The translations under genes and the position numbers were made by a program. The notes beneath the pieces are model-generated. The model did not search any database. It was not told where the DNA came from and worked only from the letters and a program-made list of their open reading frames with translations. A stretch of DNA of 32,183 nt from assembly GCA_937916355.1 (NCBI GenBank), contig CALFTM010000001.1, positions 1-32,183 of the forward strand, given 5' to 3'. Source of the stretch: an uncultured Bacteroidales bacterium. GTDB taxonomy: Bacteria > Bacteroidota > Bacteroidia > Bacteroidales > Paludibacteraceae. Below are positions 22,552 through 31,092 of this stretch, piece by piece; the first letter of the stretch is position 1; each line of letters begins with the position of its first letter.

Positions 22552-23376
22552 ATGAAAATTTCAGCATCCATTGTAACCTACCAGACAGACCCTACCGAAC
22601 TTCTCAATTGCATCAACGCAATCATAAAAAATAAGGTCTCTCTTGTTTATGTCTTAGATAACTCCCCCACCAACAAACTTGGTGAGGTGTGTGAGAGCAT
22701 TGAAAATGTCGTATATATATTCAACGACAAAAACCTCGGCTATGGCTCTGCTCATAACATCGCTATTAGAAAAACTCAAGAACAAAAATTCGATTATCAC
22801 CTCGTCATCAATTCGGACGTAAGTTTTGGTGATGATGTAATCGAAAAACTTACTGAGTACATGGAGGCAGAAGAGAATCAAGATGTTGCTCAGGTAATCC
22901 CAAACACATACTATCCAGATGGTCGCCTTCAATATGTCGTCAGGTTACTTCCAACTCCTGCGAATCCTATATTGAGACGATTTCTCCCTGATTGCGTAGT
23001 AAAACCCATGAACAACAGATATTGTCTGATGTTCAACGACCATACCCAACCGATGAATGTACCATTTCATCAAGGATGCTTCATGTTCTTCCGCGTGAAA
23101 TGCTTCGAGACTGTCGGAATGTTCGACGAGAGATATTTTCTGTACGCAGAAGATATTGACATCACAAGAAGAATGCACAAACATTTCCGAACGATGTTCT
23201 ACCCAGGCACCTCCATCATCCACTACCACAGAGCCGAATCCTACAGAAGTTTTAAAATGTTGAAGATACACATTGTCAACATGATAAGGTATTTCAACAA
23301 ATGGGGATGGTTCTTCGACAAAGAGAGATCGGAGTGGAATGAAAAACTTCTCAAAGAATTGGGATACAAAGCGTGA
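22552..23376 (+). CDS. Family 2 glycosyltransferase, rhamnosyltransferase-like
   Basis: 274 aa, a GT2 transferase with the start SASIVTYQTDP, then VLDNSPTNK and NKNLGYGSAHN-like segment (DKNLGYGSAHNIAI, about 60-73). The metal-binding acidic motif is NSDVSF (about 87-92) rather than DSD or DDD. The distal part has PFHQGCFMFFRVKCFETVGMFDERYF followed by YAEDIDITRRM, typical of dTDP-rhamnosyl and related transferases. It is likely to act on O-antigen-like or capsule glycan at the cytoplasmic face. It is unrelated in sequence detail to the other transferase at 3342. The next gene overlaps or immediately follows its stop. Confidence 0.85.
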   Translation: MKISASIVTYQTDPTELLNCINAIIKNKVSLVYVLDNSPTNKLGEVCESIENVVYIFNDKNLGYGSAHNIAIRKTQEQKFDYHLVINSDVSFGDDVIEKLTEYMEAEENQDVAQVIPNTYYPDGRLQYVVRLLPTPANPILRRFLPDCVVKPMNNRYCLMFNDHTQPMNVPFHQGCFMFFRVKCFETVGMFDERYFLYAEDIDITRRMHKHFRTMFYPGTSIIHYHRAESYRSFKMLKIHIVNMIRYFNKWGWFFDKERSEWNEKLLKELGYKA

Positions 23377-23381
23377 ATAAT

Positions 23382-23702
23382 ATGCAAATTTTGAATGATT
23401 ATAACATAAACGGACTAATCATCGGCTTGGTCACCTTTTTTATCATCGGAATGTTTCACCCTCTCGTGATAAAAGGTGAATACTATTTTGGAGTAAGATG
23501 CTGGTGGGTTTTCCTCTTTGCCGGAATTATCGGAATAGCACTCTCTGTATGCACAGAGAACACAACGGTTTCTACAATATGGGGAGTCTTTGCATTTTCC
23601 TGCTTTTGGAGCATTAAAGAAGTTTTCGACCAAAGGAAACGAGTTGAAAAAGGATGGTTCCCAAAAAGAAAGAGAAAAGAGGAAAATCAAGTGGACAAAT
23701 GA
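23382..23702 (+). CDS. Small membrane protein, DUF4491-like
   Basis: 106 aa from the ATG at 23382; a GTG at 23373 overlapping the glycosyltransferase stop would add three residues. Two or three hydrophobic helices are visible: NGLIIGLVTFFIIGMFHPLVI, WWVFLFAGIIGIALSV and TIWGVFAFSCFWSIKEVF. It ends in a basic tail (KRVEKGWFPKRKRK). The HPxVIKGEYYFG and CWWVF segments and the EKGWFP end match what I remember of the DUF4491 family of Bacteroidota, whose function is unknown. It is probably translationally coupled to the transferase. Confidence 0.7.
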   Translation: MQILNDYNINGLIIGLVTFFIIGMFHPLVIKGEYYFGVRCWWVFLFAGIIGIALSVCTENTTVSTIWGVFAFSCFWSIKEVFDQRKRVEKGWFPKRKRKEENQVDK

Positions 23703-23776
23703 TAGCAAGAGAAGCAATGCGGACTCAAGGAATTATCAGCCGTATCCTTTTGCATAAAAAAAAAAATGTTCGTTCG

Positions 23777-23806
23777 CTTGATTAACAATAAATTTAACTA
23801 AATTTG
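23777..23806 (+). promoter_or_regulatory. Promoter of ilvC
   Basis: CTTG (23777-23780), 18 bases, TAAATTTG (23799-23806), matching the Bacteroidota pattern. Transcription would begin near 23810-23812, giving a leader of about 78 bases. Confidence 0.65.
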
Positions 23807-23809
23807 TAC

Positions 23810-23833
23810 ACTCTTTTGAGGAGAGTTTTTTTT
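23810..23833 (+). promoter_or_regulatory. Hairpin plus T-run at the 5' end of the ilvC leader
   Basis: ACTCT pairs with AGAGT around TTTGAGG and is followed directly by eight T. It lies at the expected start of the ilvC transcript. It resembles a weak intrinsic terminator or pause site. No leader peptide ATG is seen in the leader, so a classical ribosome attenuator is not supported. Confidence 0.4.
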
Positions 23834-23889
23834 CCGACACAAAGCGGAGATTTGAAAATAGCATATAAAGAACTTTAATACATTATAAA

Positions 23890-24933
23890 ATGGCAGAAAT
23901 GAATTTTGGCGGTGTAATTGAAAACGTAGTTACCCGCGAAGAGTTTCCTTTAGAGAAAGCTCGTGAAGTTTTGAAGAACGAGACTATTGCCGTAATTGGC
24001 TATGGTGTTCAAGGTCCTGGTCAATCAATGAACTTGAGAGATAACGGTTTCAACGTAATCGTCGGACAACGTCCAGGAAAGACATTCGACAAAGCAATTG
24101 CTGATGGATGGGTTCCGGGAGAGACTTTGTTTGGAATCGAGGAGGCTTGCGAAAAAGCTACCATCATACAAGTTCTTCTATCTGACGCCGCACAAATCGA
24201 ATGCTGGCCAACTATCAAAAAATATTTGACACCAGGAAAGACATTATACTTCTCTCATGGTTTCGCCATCACTTGGAGCGACAGAACCGGCATTGTGCCG
24301 CCAGCTGACATCGATGTAATCCTTGTTGCCCCTAAGGGTTCTGGAACATCTCTCCGTCGTATGTTCGTTCAAGGTCGTGGTTTGAACTCTTCTTTCGCAA
24401 TCCACCAAGATGCTACAGGAAAAGCAAGAGATAAGGTTATCGCACTTGGTATCGGTGTAGGTTCTGGATACTTATTTGAGACTACATTTGAAAAGGAGGC
24501 TACTTCAGACTTGACTGGAGAGCGTGGTTCTTTGATGGGTGCTATCCAAGGACTTCTTTTGGCTCAATACGAGGTGTTAAGAGAAAATGGTCACTCTCCT
24601 TCTGAGGCATTCAACGAGACTGTTGAGGAGCTTACTCAATCACTCGGCCCGTTGTTTGCAGAGAATGGAATGGATTGGATGTACGCAAACTGTTCAACTA
24701 CTGCTCAACGTGGTGCTTTGGACTGGATGGGTCCTTTCCACGATGCTATCAAGCCTGTGGTTGAAAAACTTTACCACTCTGTGAAAACAGGAAACGAAGC
24801 GCAAATTTCAATCGACTCAAACTCTAAACCAGACTACCGTGCAAGTTTGGAAAAAGAGTTGGCAGCTCTTCGTGAAAGCGAAATGTGGCAAGCAGGTGCT
24901 GTGGTGAGAAAACTGCGTCCTGAAAATAACTAA
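23890..24933 (+). CDS. ilvC: Ketol-acid reductoisomerase
   Basis: The second step of valine, leucine and isoleucine synthesis: a magnesium-dependent alkyl shift and NADPH reduction of acetolactate or acetohydroxybutyrate. The 347 aa place it near the short class I form, with a slightly divergent N-terminus as in other Bacteroidota. The Rossmann motif is GYGVQG (37-42). The lysine is in VAPKGSG and the metal ligands D207 and E211 lie in SDLTGERG. No ilvB, ilvN, ilvD or leu genes lie nearby, so it is a single-gene unit with its own promoter and terminator. Confidence 0.96.
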   Translation: MAEMNFGGVIENVVTREEFPLEKAREVLKNETIAVIGYGVQGPGQSMNLRDNGFNVIVGQRPGKTFDKAIADGWVPGETLFGIEEACEKATIIQVLLSDAAQIECWPTIKKYLTPGKTLYFSHGFAITWSDRTGIVPPADIDVILVAPKGSGTSLRRMFVQGRGLNSSFAIHQDATGKARDKVIALGIGVGSGYLFETTFEKEATSDLTGERGSLMGAIQGLLLAQYEVLRENGHSPSEAFNETVEELTQSLGPLFAENGMDWMYANCSTTAQRGALDWMGPFHDAIKPVVEKLYHSVKTGNEAQISIDSNSKPDYRASLEKELAALRESEMWQAGAVVRKLRPENN

Positions 24934-24972
24934 TAAAAAGTTCTCATATCTCTTTGAGATTTCGGATAATAA

Positions 24973-25014
24973 AAAGTGCGGTAGAATCATCTATCGCACT
25001 TTCTTTATGGTTTT
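24973..25014 (+). terminator. Terminator of ilvC
   Basis: AAAGTGCGGTAGA pairs with TCTATCGCACTTT (thirteen pairs, one G-T) around ATCA, followed by CTTTATGGTTTT. Confidence 0.85.
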
Positions 25015-25163
25015 ATTCAATACGATTGTCACTCTTTTAAAGTTTACTGTCCGCTAAACATACATTAGTGCTTATTTCACTTACTTGCAAAATACTTTAT
25101 AATCAACAAAACCGTACAAACACAGTCATAATATTTCAAATTTAAAAAATCAAATTACACTCA

Positions 25164-25199
25164 TAAAAAAAGGAGGTGCTTCAATAAAAAACACCTCCC
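25164..25199 (-). terminator. Terminator of the CotH operon
   Basis: On the minus strand GGAGGTG pairs with CACCTCC, followed by seven T, 13 bases after the stop of the last CotH gene. The 24934-25211 interval otherwise holds only the facing ilvC terminator and AT-rich sequence. Confidence 0.85.
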
Positions 25200-25211
25200 A
25201 TATTTTAGTTT

Positions 25212-28200
25212 CTAAAACTGACTTTGCATCCACCTTAAACGATCTCGGATAAAGTTTTTCATCTTTTCTATTTCATCCTTGTCGTAGTACACCGCTAAAG
25301 ACTCCTCATCATAGTTCCATGTTCCACTACCCCACATACTTTGCTCTGCCAACGTCTTCCATTTATACTCATTTGAAATAAATGAATATTTGTTTAAAGC
25401 AGCCTGTTCGTCAATATAACGGTAAATCTCCTCTTCATGGGCAATCAAATGATCAATTTTCTTTCGCATAAGTGACTTAAACTCAGGATCAAGCATCATA
25501 CGATTCAACCAATCTGCTTCTAAAACGTGGAATCCTTCTGGTTCGTTATAGTATTCATAATCAACACCGGTTCCACCTCCGAAACCACCGCCCCAGCCGC
25601 CACCAAAACCGCCAAATAAATCGGCAAACGGATTGTTGCAAAAGGCAAGGTCGAAGTCCCATAACGGTCCCATCTTTAATACGCCATCCGATAAGTTCAT
25701 AAAACAACTGGTGAAGAAATTGGCATCATAATCTTTACTCAATTCTTTGATAAGCGACCAATCCACAAAACTCTCTAAATCACAATACTTTTTATATCCT
25801 TCATTAGGATCTAAAAACAATGATTCATTGTACAAAACCTGTTCCACCTTGTTGATATACTCTTTTAAATAGGAGTACTCACTGTCTCCGGTTGTCACTT
25901 CGGGATATTTGATGTTGAACAAATTACCTGTCTGACTTGTCTCAAAAGTTATGTCATCTCCTCCCGTAAACGTTTGCTTCGCCTTGGTGTCCACCTCCAA
26001 CAGATAGTCGGAATCAACCCTATCATCATCTACTTTCACCTGCTCACAAAAGAAATAATTTCCTACATGCTCATTGTTGAATATCAACTCAACAGAAAAT
26101 CCACTTGGAGTCCAGTCTTGGTTGGTCAGACGTTTTGCCAGCCATGAAGCCAGACCTGCACGAATGAAAGAGCGGTCATAATGGTTGGCCAACAAAACCC
26201 AACGTTTATGCTCCAACAATCCTAAAATTTCGGACTTCTCGTTCAACTTGATAGCATAAGGTTTTTTCTGCGAAGCATCCCATGTGGAATTTCCTCTTCC
26301 CTTAATATTCATCATACCCTCTCCCGAGAAATAGTCTAACGTTCCATCTTCGTGATAGACCGTCATCTTGCAATTTGACAACCACTCAGTTTTCGTAATC
26401 GCCCCTTTCTCAAACGGTGCTTCAATATGAATCACGGGAAGACCATTGTTTTTTACGGAAACCACATATTGACGAGTCTCTCCACTTTGTGCCTTCACGA
26501 CAAATGTAAGAGGCTTGGAAAAATCGAGTTTCGTTTTTCCGCTCTCCACTTTCTCTCCTTCACAAAAGACTTCTCCGTTTGTGGTAAAGGTCGGAACCAA
26601 CTGAAAATCGTACAAATACGGAATGCGTACCATTACCGTGTCATTAACGATTTTAGCAACATAATTCTCCAACAATTTAGAATTTGAAGAGGTCTCAAAC
26701 CCGAAACTCTTGAGCTCATTATTGGAAGTGGCTTTAACATTTTGCAGCCAACTCAACTCTTCTTTCAATTTAAAGTCGAGCCACTCGACACGAGACTGAA
26801 TCCAACTATTCATGTTTTGACAATACTTAGCAGTCATATCGTCCAATGCCTCTTGATTCCATGAAAGGTAATGCTCTCCTCCCATCCGATATTTCAACAT
26901 CTCCATATTCTCACGCACCACCTGCGGATATATAGTTGAAAAAATCTTCAATCTTTCAATTGCCAATTCCACAAAATCCGAATTTTTCAGCAACTCTCTA
27001 AACCAGACGTTCTTCCTTGTTACAAACCCAGAAGGGTCTCCGTCAAAAACATCAGCTGGGAATGCGACCGGGCCCATACTTAAACGACCATTGTCTGATA
27101 CCACGGCATAGACATCCCCATCAAAATTCGGACAATCCACTTTCGCTAATTCATGTAAAACATACCAATCCGCAAAACTTGTGAGATCAACAAACTGCTC
27201 CAATTTCTGAAAAGAAAAATCTGCAGAAAAAATCGTCTTTTCAAAATCATCAAAAACCTTTGAAGCATTTGCAAAGAGAGACTCACTTTCATCTAAATCA
27301 GTATCTTCCACCTTACAAACAGTCTTGCTTACGGATGTTTCATAAAAGATTTCGTCAGCGTCAGCCTTATCATTCAATTCATAAATAATGGCATTAGAGA
27401 TTTTTCCTTCGCTCGTACGAATATCCTCTCCAAGGTAGTACAAACCTTTATACTCCCCTTTTACGACCAATTCCACAGGTTTGGTAGAGGGGTGCCAAAG
27501 TTCTCCTCTCAATTTCTGGGCAAACGAAGAGAGAAGTGATCTTCTGACATAAGAATACTCTTCTGATGGATTTTCCTCTTCTGCGGGAAACAACACCCAA
27601 CGTTTGCTGGACGGCAAATTTGAAAACGGAGTTTTTTTATCTAATTTAATTTTATAAAAATCATCTTTCTTCTTCCATTTGATTGTTCCTTTTTTAGAAC
27701 TTTCATCATCAAAATCCACTCCACATACTTTCCATTCATTCTCCAAACCACCCTCAAAATTCAATCGGACAACCGGCAACAGGTTATTCCTCACATATAG
27801 ACTATAGTTTGCAATATTGTTCATCACATCCACACAACGATAATGGAGCATACCAAAATGAGAATGTTCGCCCATACTCATGTCGTTGACACTCTTACCA
27901 CTCAACTGATGAATGGCTGTGGAATCCTCTGCGTCAGAAGCATACATAACAAATACACTTCCGGCTGCCTCAAACGAAGCCACAGTATTTTTTAAATCCT
28001 CTTGTGTGGAATAAGGCATCACGGCATAAAAAGCATTGCTGGAAGCATCAAATGTCGCATGAATATCACCACATAAATGGTTATTATAAAGCGAGAGAAA
28101 AGAAATGCTCCTCATCTCATTACCATCCGTTCTTGTACCCTCTGTGCAAATCCGTGAGGGGAAAAGAAACTCCTGCACCTCAGAAACTTTATCATTTCTA

Positions 28201-28355
28201 ATGATTTTCAAACTGGTCGACGAATCAGGGGAGACCTGTTCTTCCGAAAAAGAGTAATGTCCTCCTTTTTTCATGATTATGTTCACATCTTCCGCATTTA
28301 ACGAAAACATTGAACAAAAAATGACGATGTATGTCGCAAAAACTATGTTTTTCAT
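25212..28355 (-). CDS. Double CotH-type kinase-like secreted protein
   Basis: 1047 aa with a signal peptide (1-20, MKNIVFATYIVIFCSMFSLN). It is a tandem duplication of a unit made of a beta-rich Ig/DUF5018-like region and a CotH domain. Unit 1: about 80-195 plus CotH about 225-535. Unit 2: about 548-640 plus CotH about 680-1047. Unit 2 has the full CotH set: IKGRGNS (684-690), KRWVLLAN (717-724), E771 and the metal-binding DFD (D900, D902) in GPLWDFDLAF. Unit 1 keeps KRWVLFPA (251-258) but lacks the RGRG loop and has GPVAFPADVF where DFD should be. A Gly-rich stretch (915-930) follows the DFD of unit 2. CotH proteins phosphorylate secreted proteins; the substrate here is unknown. No T9SS tag is seen. 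Confidence 0.85.
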   Translation of the reverse strand: MKNIVFATYIVIFCSMFSLNAEDVNIIMKKGGHYSFSEEQVSPDSSTSLKIIRNDKVSEVQEFLFPSRICTEGTRTDGNEMRSISFLSLYNNHLCGDIHATFDASSNAFYAVMPYSTQEDLKNTVASFEAAGSVFVMYASDAEDSTAIHQLSGKSVNDMSMGEHSHFGMLHYRCVDVMNNIANYSLYVRNNLLPVVRLNFEGGLENEWKVCGVDFDDESSKKGTIKWKKKDDFYKIKLDKKTPFSNLPSSKRWVLFPAEEENPSEEYSYVRRSLLSSFAQKLRGELWHPSTKPVELVVKGEYKGLYYLGEDIRTSEGKISNAIIYELNDKADADEIFYETSVSKTVCKVEDTDLDESESLFANASKVFDDFEKTIFSADFSFQKLEQFVDLTSFADWYVLHELAKVDCPNFDGDVYAVVSDNGRLSMGPVAFPADVFDGDPSGFVTRKNVWFRELLKNSDFVELAIERLKIFSTIYPQVVRENMEMLKYRMGGEHYLSWNQEALDDMTAKYCQNMNSWIQSRVEWLDFKLKEELSWLQNVKATSNNELKSFGFETSSNSKLLENYVAKIVNDTVMVRIPYLYDFQLVPTFTTNGEVFCEGEKVESGKTKLDFSKPLTFVVKAQSGETRQYVVSVKNNGLPVIHIEAPFEKGAITKTEWLSNCKMTVYHEDGTLDYFSGEGMMNIKGRGNSTWDASQKKPYAIKLNEKSEILGLLEHKRWVLLANHYDRSFIRAGLASWLAKRLTNQDWTPSGFSVELIFNNEHVGNYFFCEQVKVDDDRVDSDYLLEVDTKAKQTFTGGDDITFETSQTGNLFNIKYPEVTTGDSEYSYLKEYINKVEQVLYNESLFLDPNEGYKKYCDLESFVDWSLIKELSKDYDANFFTSCFMNLSDGVLKMGPLWDFDLAFCNNPFADLFGGFGGGWGGGFGGGTGVDYEYYNEPEGFHVLEADWLNRMMLDPEFKSLMRKKIDHLIAHEEEIYRYIDEQAALNKYSFISNEYKWKTLAEQSMWGSGTWNYDEESLAVYYDKDEIEKMKNFIRDRLRWMQSQF

Positions 28356-28392
28356 CTTCTAAATTTTTGAATTAGGAAATTGAAATTATGAA

Positions 28393-30027
28393 TCAAGGTC
28401 TTAATGAGCGTTCTAACCAATACAAACGAGCATCAAGCCATTCCTTTAAAAGGCCAATCTCTCTTTGATAAGACTCTAATACTGAAGCAGAATGCTTTTC
28501 TGAGGACTTCAAATTATCATGAAGCATTTCATCCGCTAAAAGAGAAAATTTCATTTCATCAGCATACTGATCAATCATTTTCATAACGCTTTCTTTCGAA
28601 GCATAAACTTTTTGGAAACGCTGATAAACCAAGTTTGAAAACGTCTCATCGTTCAACAAACGGCTTATCCATGGAGTATTCATAACCGCCCAACCTTCAA
28701 CATCCTCATTATCTATATTGCCAAAATATTTCCCTAAATCCCAGATGGGACCCATCTTGATTTTTTTGTCTGCCGTAACCAGCAAATAACATTCATCATC
28801 AAACCCTTTTTCATTTTTTGCAATTTCATTGAGTATGAACCAATCCGCAAAAGAATTAAGGTCTATCATATCTAAAGCCAACTTGTGGTCTGAAACATTT
28901 TCCGAGAACAGAAGTTTTTCAAAATCATCCACAACCTCCTTAGTGCGGAACAGACGAACCCCTATAGAACCAGCCTCAGGGTCTTGGCAGACAAATATCT
29001 TTTTTGAAATCTCACTGCGGAAAACATCATCATCTTCATCCTCCTCCAATTCAATAGACAATATATAACCATCCGGCACACGCTCGTCGGTCACACGTAT
29101 TTGTTCGGCTAAAAGGTAACTACCCTGATACTTACCATCAATCACCAACTCACATGGAGAGACATTAGGACTCCATGTTGTATTCAAATAGGTCTTGTAC
29201 AAATCCAAAGCCAACCGGCAACGAATCAACGTCTCGTCATCACCATTGGAGAGCAATATCCATCTTTTCCCTTTTGGAAGACCTAACAAAGATTGTTTGC
29301 TCTCAAATTTCATACCATAGTTGTTCTTCCTCTCTTCCGAAAAACTACCTCCTCGTCCTCTAAACGCTATCGTCTCACTGAAAGTAACATTTCCATCCGT
29401 AGAAGAGAACTTACATCCCTCTTGCCAATCGGTCGTTATCGTACCCGTAGAACTAATATCCAATAACGGCAATCCAGAATTTCTCACCGCCAGCTTATAA
29501 GTTTGTACTTTACCCGAAAAAGAGGCAATTTTTATTTCAATGGGGTTAGAACAATCGAGGGTAACCCTCTTATCTGCCAACTTCCCATTTACAAAAACAT
29601 GCGAACCCTCAGTATCCAACTCCGCCATGAGAGAATATGCTCCTGTAAGTTCCGGGATAACCAACGTTCCTTCATGAGAACCATCAAAGTAGACAATGAA
29701 ATCACGATGCAACAACCGACTATTTGCGGATTGCAAAAAAGTTATCGAACGCAAAGTATTAAAATAGGAAGGTTCGTCCGCCCCATCAAGTCGAACCTCA
29801 TTTGCAGAAACAACAAATGGAAATTCAAAATTCAAAACTTCACTCCTCGGAATGGACAACACAAGTTCCTGTTCTGAATTATCACAAACGACAGAATCCA
29901 TCAGAGATGCCGGATAAGAGATCACCGCCCCATCTTTTTTCACGATTCTTATAGAGTCATAAAATCGGGCAGCAAATAAGCCATAGGAAACCCACACGGC
30001 TATTATTGACAATAACAATCTATTCAT
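28393..30027 (-). CDS. CotH-type kinase-like secreted protein
   Basis: 544 aa from the ATG at 30027; an in-frame GTG at 30036 would add three residues. The signal peptide is MNRLLLSIIAVWVSYGLFAA. A beta-rich region (about 25-190) precedes a CotH domain with FRGRGGS (about 222-228), GKRWILLSN (about 253-261), LLAEQIRV and a C-terminal helical part. At the metal site the motif reads GPIWDLGKYFGN: the first Asp remains (D430) but the second is Gly (G432), so activity is doubtful. An acidic insert (EEDEDDD, about 328-334) is present. It lies 37 bases before the double CotH gene and 75 bases after the small T9SS gene, and so is the middle gene of the operon. It has no T9SS tag. Confidence 0.82.
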   Translation of the reverse strand: MNRLLLSIIAVWVSYGLFAARFYDSIRIVKKDGAVISYPASLMDSVVCDNSEQELVLSIPRSEVLNFEFPFVVSANEVRLDGADEPSYFNTLRSITFLQSANSRLLHRDFIVYFDGSHEGTLVIPELTGAYSLMAELDTEGSHVFVNGKLADKRVTLDCSNPIEIKIASFSGKVQTYKLAVRNSGLPLLDISSTGTITTDWQEGCKFSSTDGNVTFSETIAFRGRGGSFSEERKNNYGMKFESKQSLLGLPKGKRWILLSNGDDETLIRCRLALDLYKTYLNTTWSPNVSPCELVIDGKYQGSYLLAEQIRVTDERVPDGYILSIELEEDEDDDVFRSEISKKIFVCQDPEAGSIGVRLFRTKEVVDDFEKLLFSENVSDHKLALDMIDLNSFADWFILNEIAKNEKGFDDECYLLVTADKKIKMGPIWDLGKYFGNIDNEDVEGWAVMNTPWISRLLNDETFSNLVYQRFQKVYASKESVMKMIDQYADEMKFSLLADEMLHDNLKSSEKHSASVLESYQREIGLLKEWLDARLYWLERSLRP

Positions 30028-30102
30028 ATTCAACACTAAAAAACGTCAAACCTCATCAGTGAGACAAAAGAATGACTATGTAAGACTTTTAAATGATTTT
30101 AA

Positions 30103-30588
30103 TTAACGCTTTAAAAACTTGACAGACTCATTTCCCACCTGTAGAAGGTACGTCCCCTGTGGCAACTCCATCAAATCCAGTCGGAAATGGTCTCCCTCAG
30201 AAGAGTGCTGCAACGGAAGCGACCGCCCCTGCACATCCTTCACAGAAACCTCATCGTCCTCATTTTTCCTTTTCACAAAAAGATAATCCGAGCAAGGGTT
30301 CGGATAGAGGGAAAAATCCCCTTCAGTCAAAACCTCAGCCGTTTCTGTGACATCGTTATCACTGTAAAAAAAACGTCGGACTGACGAGAACTCAAATTCA
30401 CTCGATGAGCGAACCGTCGACACAAGAAGCGTGCTACCCGACCGTTTGACAGTCGGATTTTCAGACAAAGAAAAAACAACGATGTCTGATAAATTTTCCA
30501 CGACCAAACTTTTCATCTCTTCCGCAGAAGCGTAAAACGGACAAAGAATCAATAGTAAGGTCTTTAGATAAGTGTAATAATTCGACAT
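30103..30588 (-). CDS. Small secreted protein with T9SS type A sorting domain
   Basis: 161 aa from the ATG at 30588, chosen because the signal peptide MSNYYTYLKTLLLILCPFYASA follows at once; an upstream in-frame ATG at 30642 would bury it. The mature part has a short beta-rich segment (VVFSLSENPTVKRSGSTLLV to FSSVRRFFY) of a kind common in Bacteroidota cargo. The type A C-terminal domain follows: SLYPNPCSDYLFVKR, VKDVQGRSL and LPQGTYLLQVGNESVKFLKR. The type IX system would carry it across the outer membrane and anchor or release it. There is no catalytic domain. It is the first gene of the CotH operon and may be a substrate or partner (inference). Confidence 0.78.
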   Translation of the reverse strand: MSNYYTYLKTLLLILCPFYASAEEMKSLVVENLSDIVVFSLSENPTVKRSGSTLLVSTVRSSSEFEFSSVRRFFYSDNDVTETAEVLTEGDFSLYPNPCSDYLFVKRKNEDDEVSVKDVQGRSLPLQHSSEGDHFRLDLMELPQGTYLLQVGNESVKFLKR

Positions 30589-30764
30589 AATGGTATTAAA
30601 TTTAAACTTTATCCAAATCAAACCAAGCATTAACTCACCCAATTTATCTTACATAAACAAGTGAACCAAAGCCCTTTCAACAAAAAAACAAAACTTTGCA
30701 GATAATCCTCGCAATATTCGCAAAAAAATTTCAATCTGACAAATAAAAAAATCACAAATTCTAT

Positions 30765-30794
30765 TTTGAGTTATAAAATATAGTCGTATCTTTG
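30765..30794 (+). promoter_or_regulatory. Promoter of tRNA-Arg
   Basis: TTTG (30765-30768), 18 bases, TATCTTTG (30787-30794), matching the Bacteroidota consensus; the start would fall about 20 bases before the tRNA. The rest of the 30589-30821 gap is AT-rich without other features. Confidence 0.8.
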
Positions 30795-30821
30795 CATCAC
30801 ATTTGAGAAATCAATGTTTAC

Positions 30822-30895
30822 GGCTGCGTAGCTCAACTGTATAGAGCATTTGACTACGGATCAAAAGGTTGCAGGTTAGAATCCTGCCGCGGTCA
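30822..30895 (+). tRNA. tRNA-Arg(ACG)
   Basis: Acceptor GGCTGCG/CGCGGTC (two G-T pairs), D-arm GCTC/GAGC, anticodon stem TTTGA/TCAAA with loop CTACGGA (anticodon ACG at 30856-30858, read as ICG after deamination), T-arm GCAGG/CCTGC, discriminator A. The T-loop is TTAGAAT, so position 56 is A instead of the near-universal C. The D-loop AACTGTATA has T at position 19 instead of G. The two changes would restore a 19-56 Watson-Crick pair. A15 faces T48, so the Levitt pair is also A-U. Confidence 0.93.
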
Positions 30896-30897
30896 CA

Positions 30898-30938
30898 AAA
30901 CCGGAAACGGCATAGGTCGTTATCCGGTTTTTCTTTTT
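30898..30938 (+). terminator. Terminator after tRNA-Arg
   Basis: AAACCGG pairs with CCGGTTT, with an inner ACG/CGT pairing, followed by TTCTTTTT. Confidence 0.85.
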
Positions 30939-31038
30939 CACCTACAAAAACATGTCCTCATTATATTTTCATCATCACCCCAGAAATCCTATCAATAATA
31001 AACAATAACCATCCTTGATTAACGAATAGCCATAAACC

Positions 31039-31075
31039 TAAAAGGCTGCCCAACATTGACGAAGTCGGACAGCCT
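31039..31075 (-). terminator. Probable terminator of the CBM6-like T9SS gene
   Basis: On the minus strand AGGCTGTCC pairs with GGGCAGCCT (nine pairs, one T-G) with four T after it, 17 bases past the stop. The short T-run makes it weaker than the others. Confidence 0.6.
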
Positions 31076-31092
31076 CTAAACACACACACGAA

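Noticed and set aside
30589..30642. Longer N-terminus of the small T9SS protein
   Set aside because: It would place 18 residues before a clear signal peptide.
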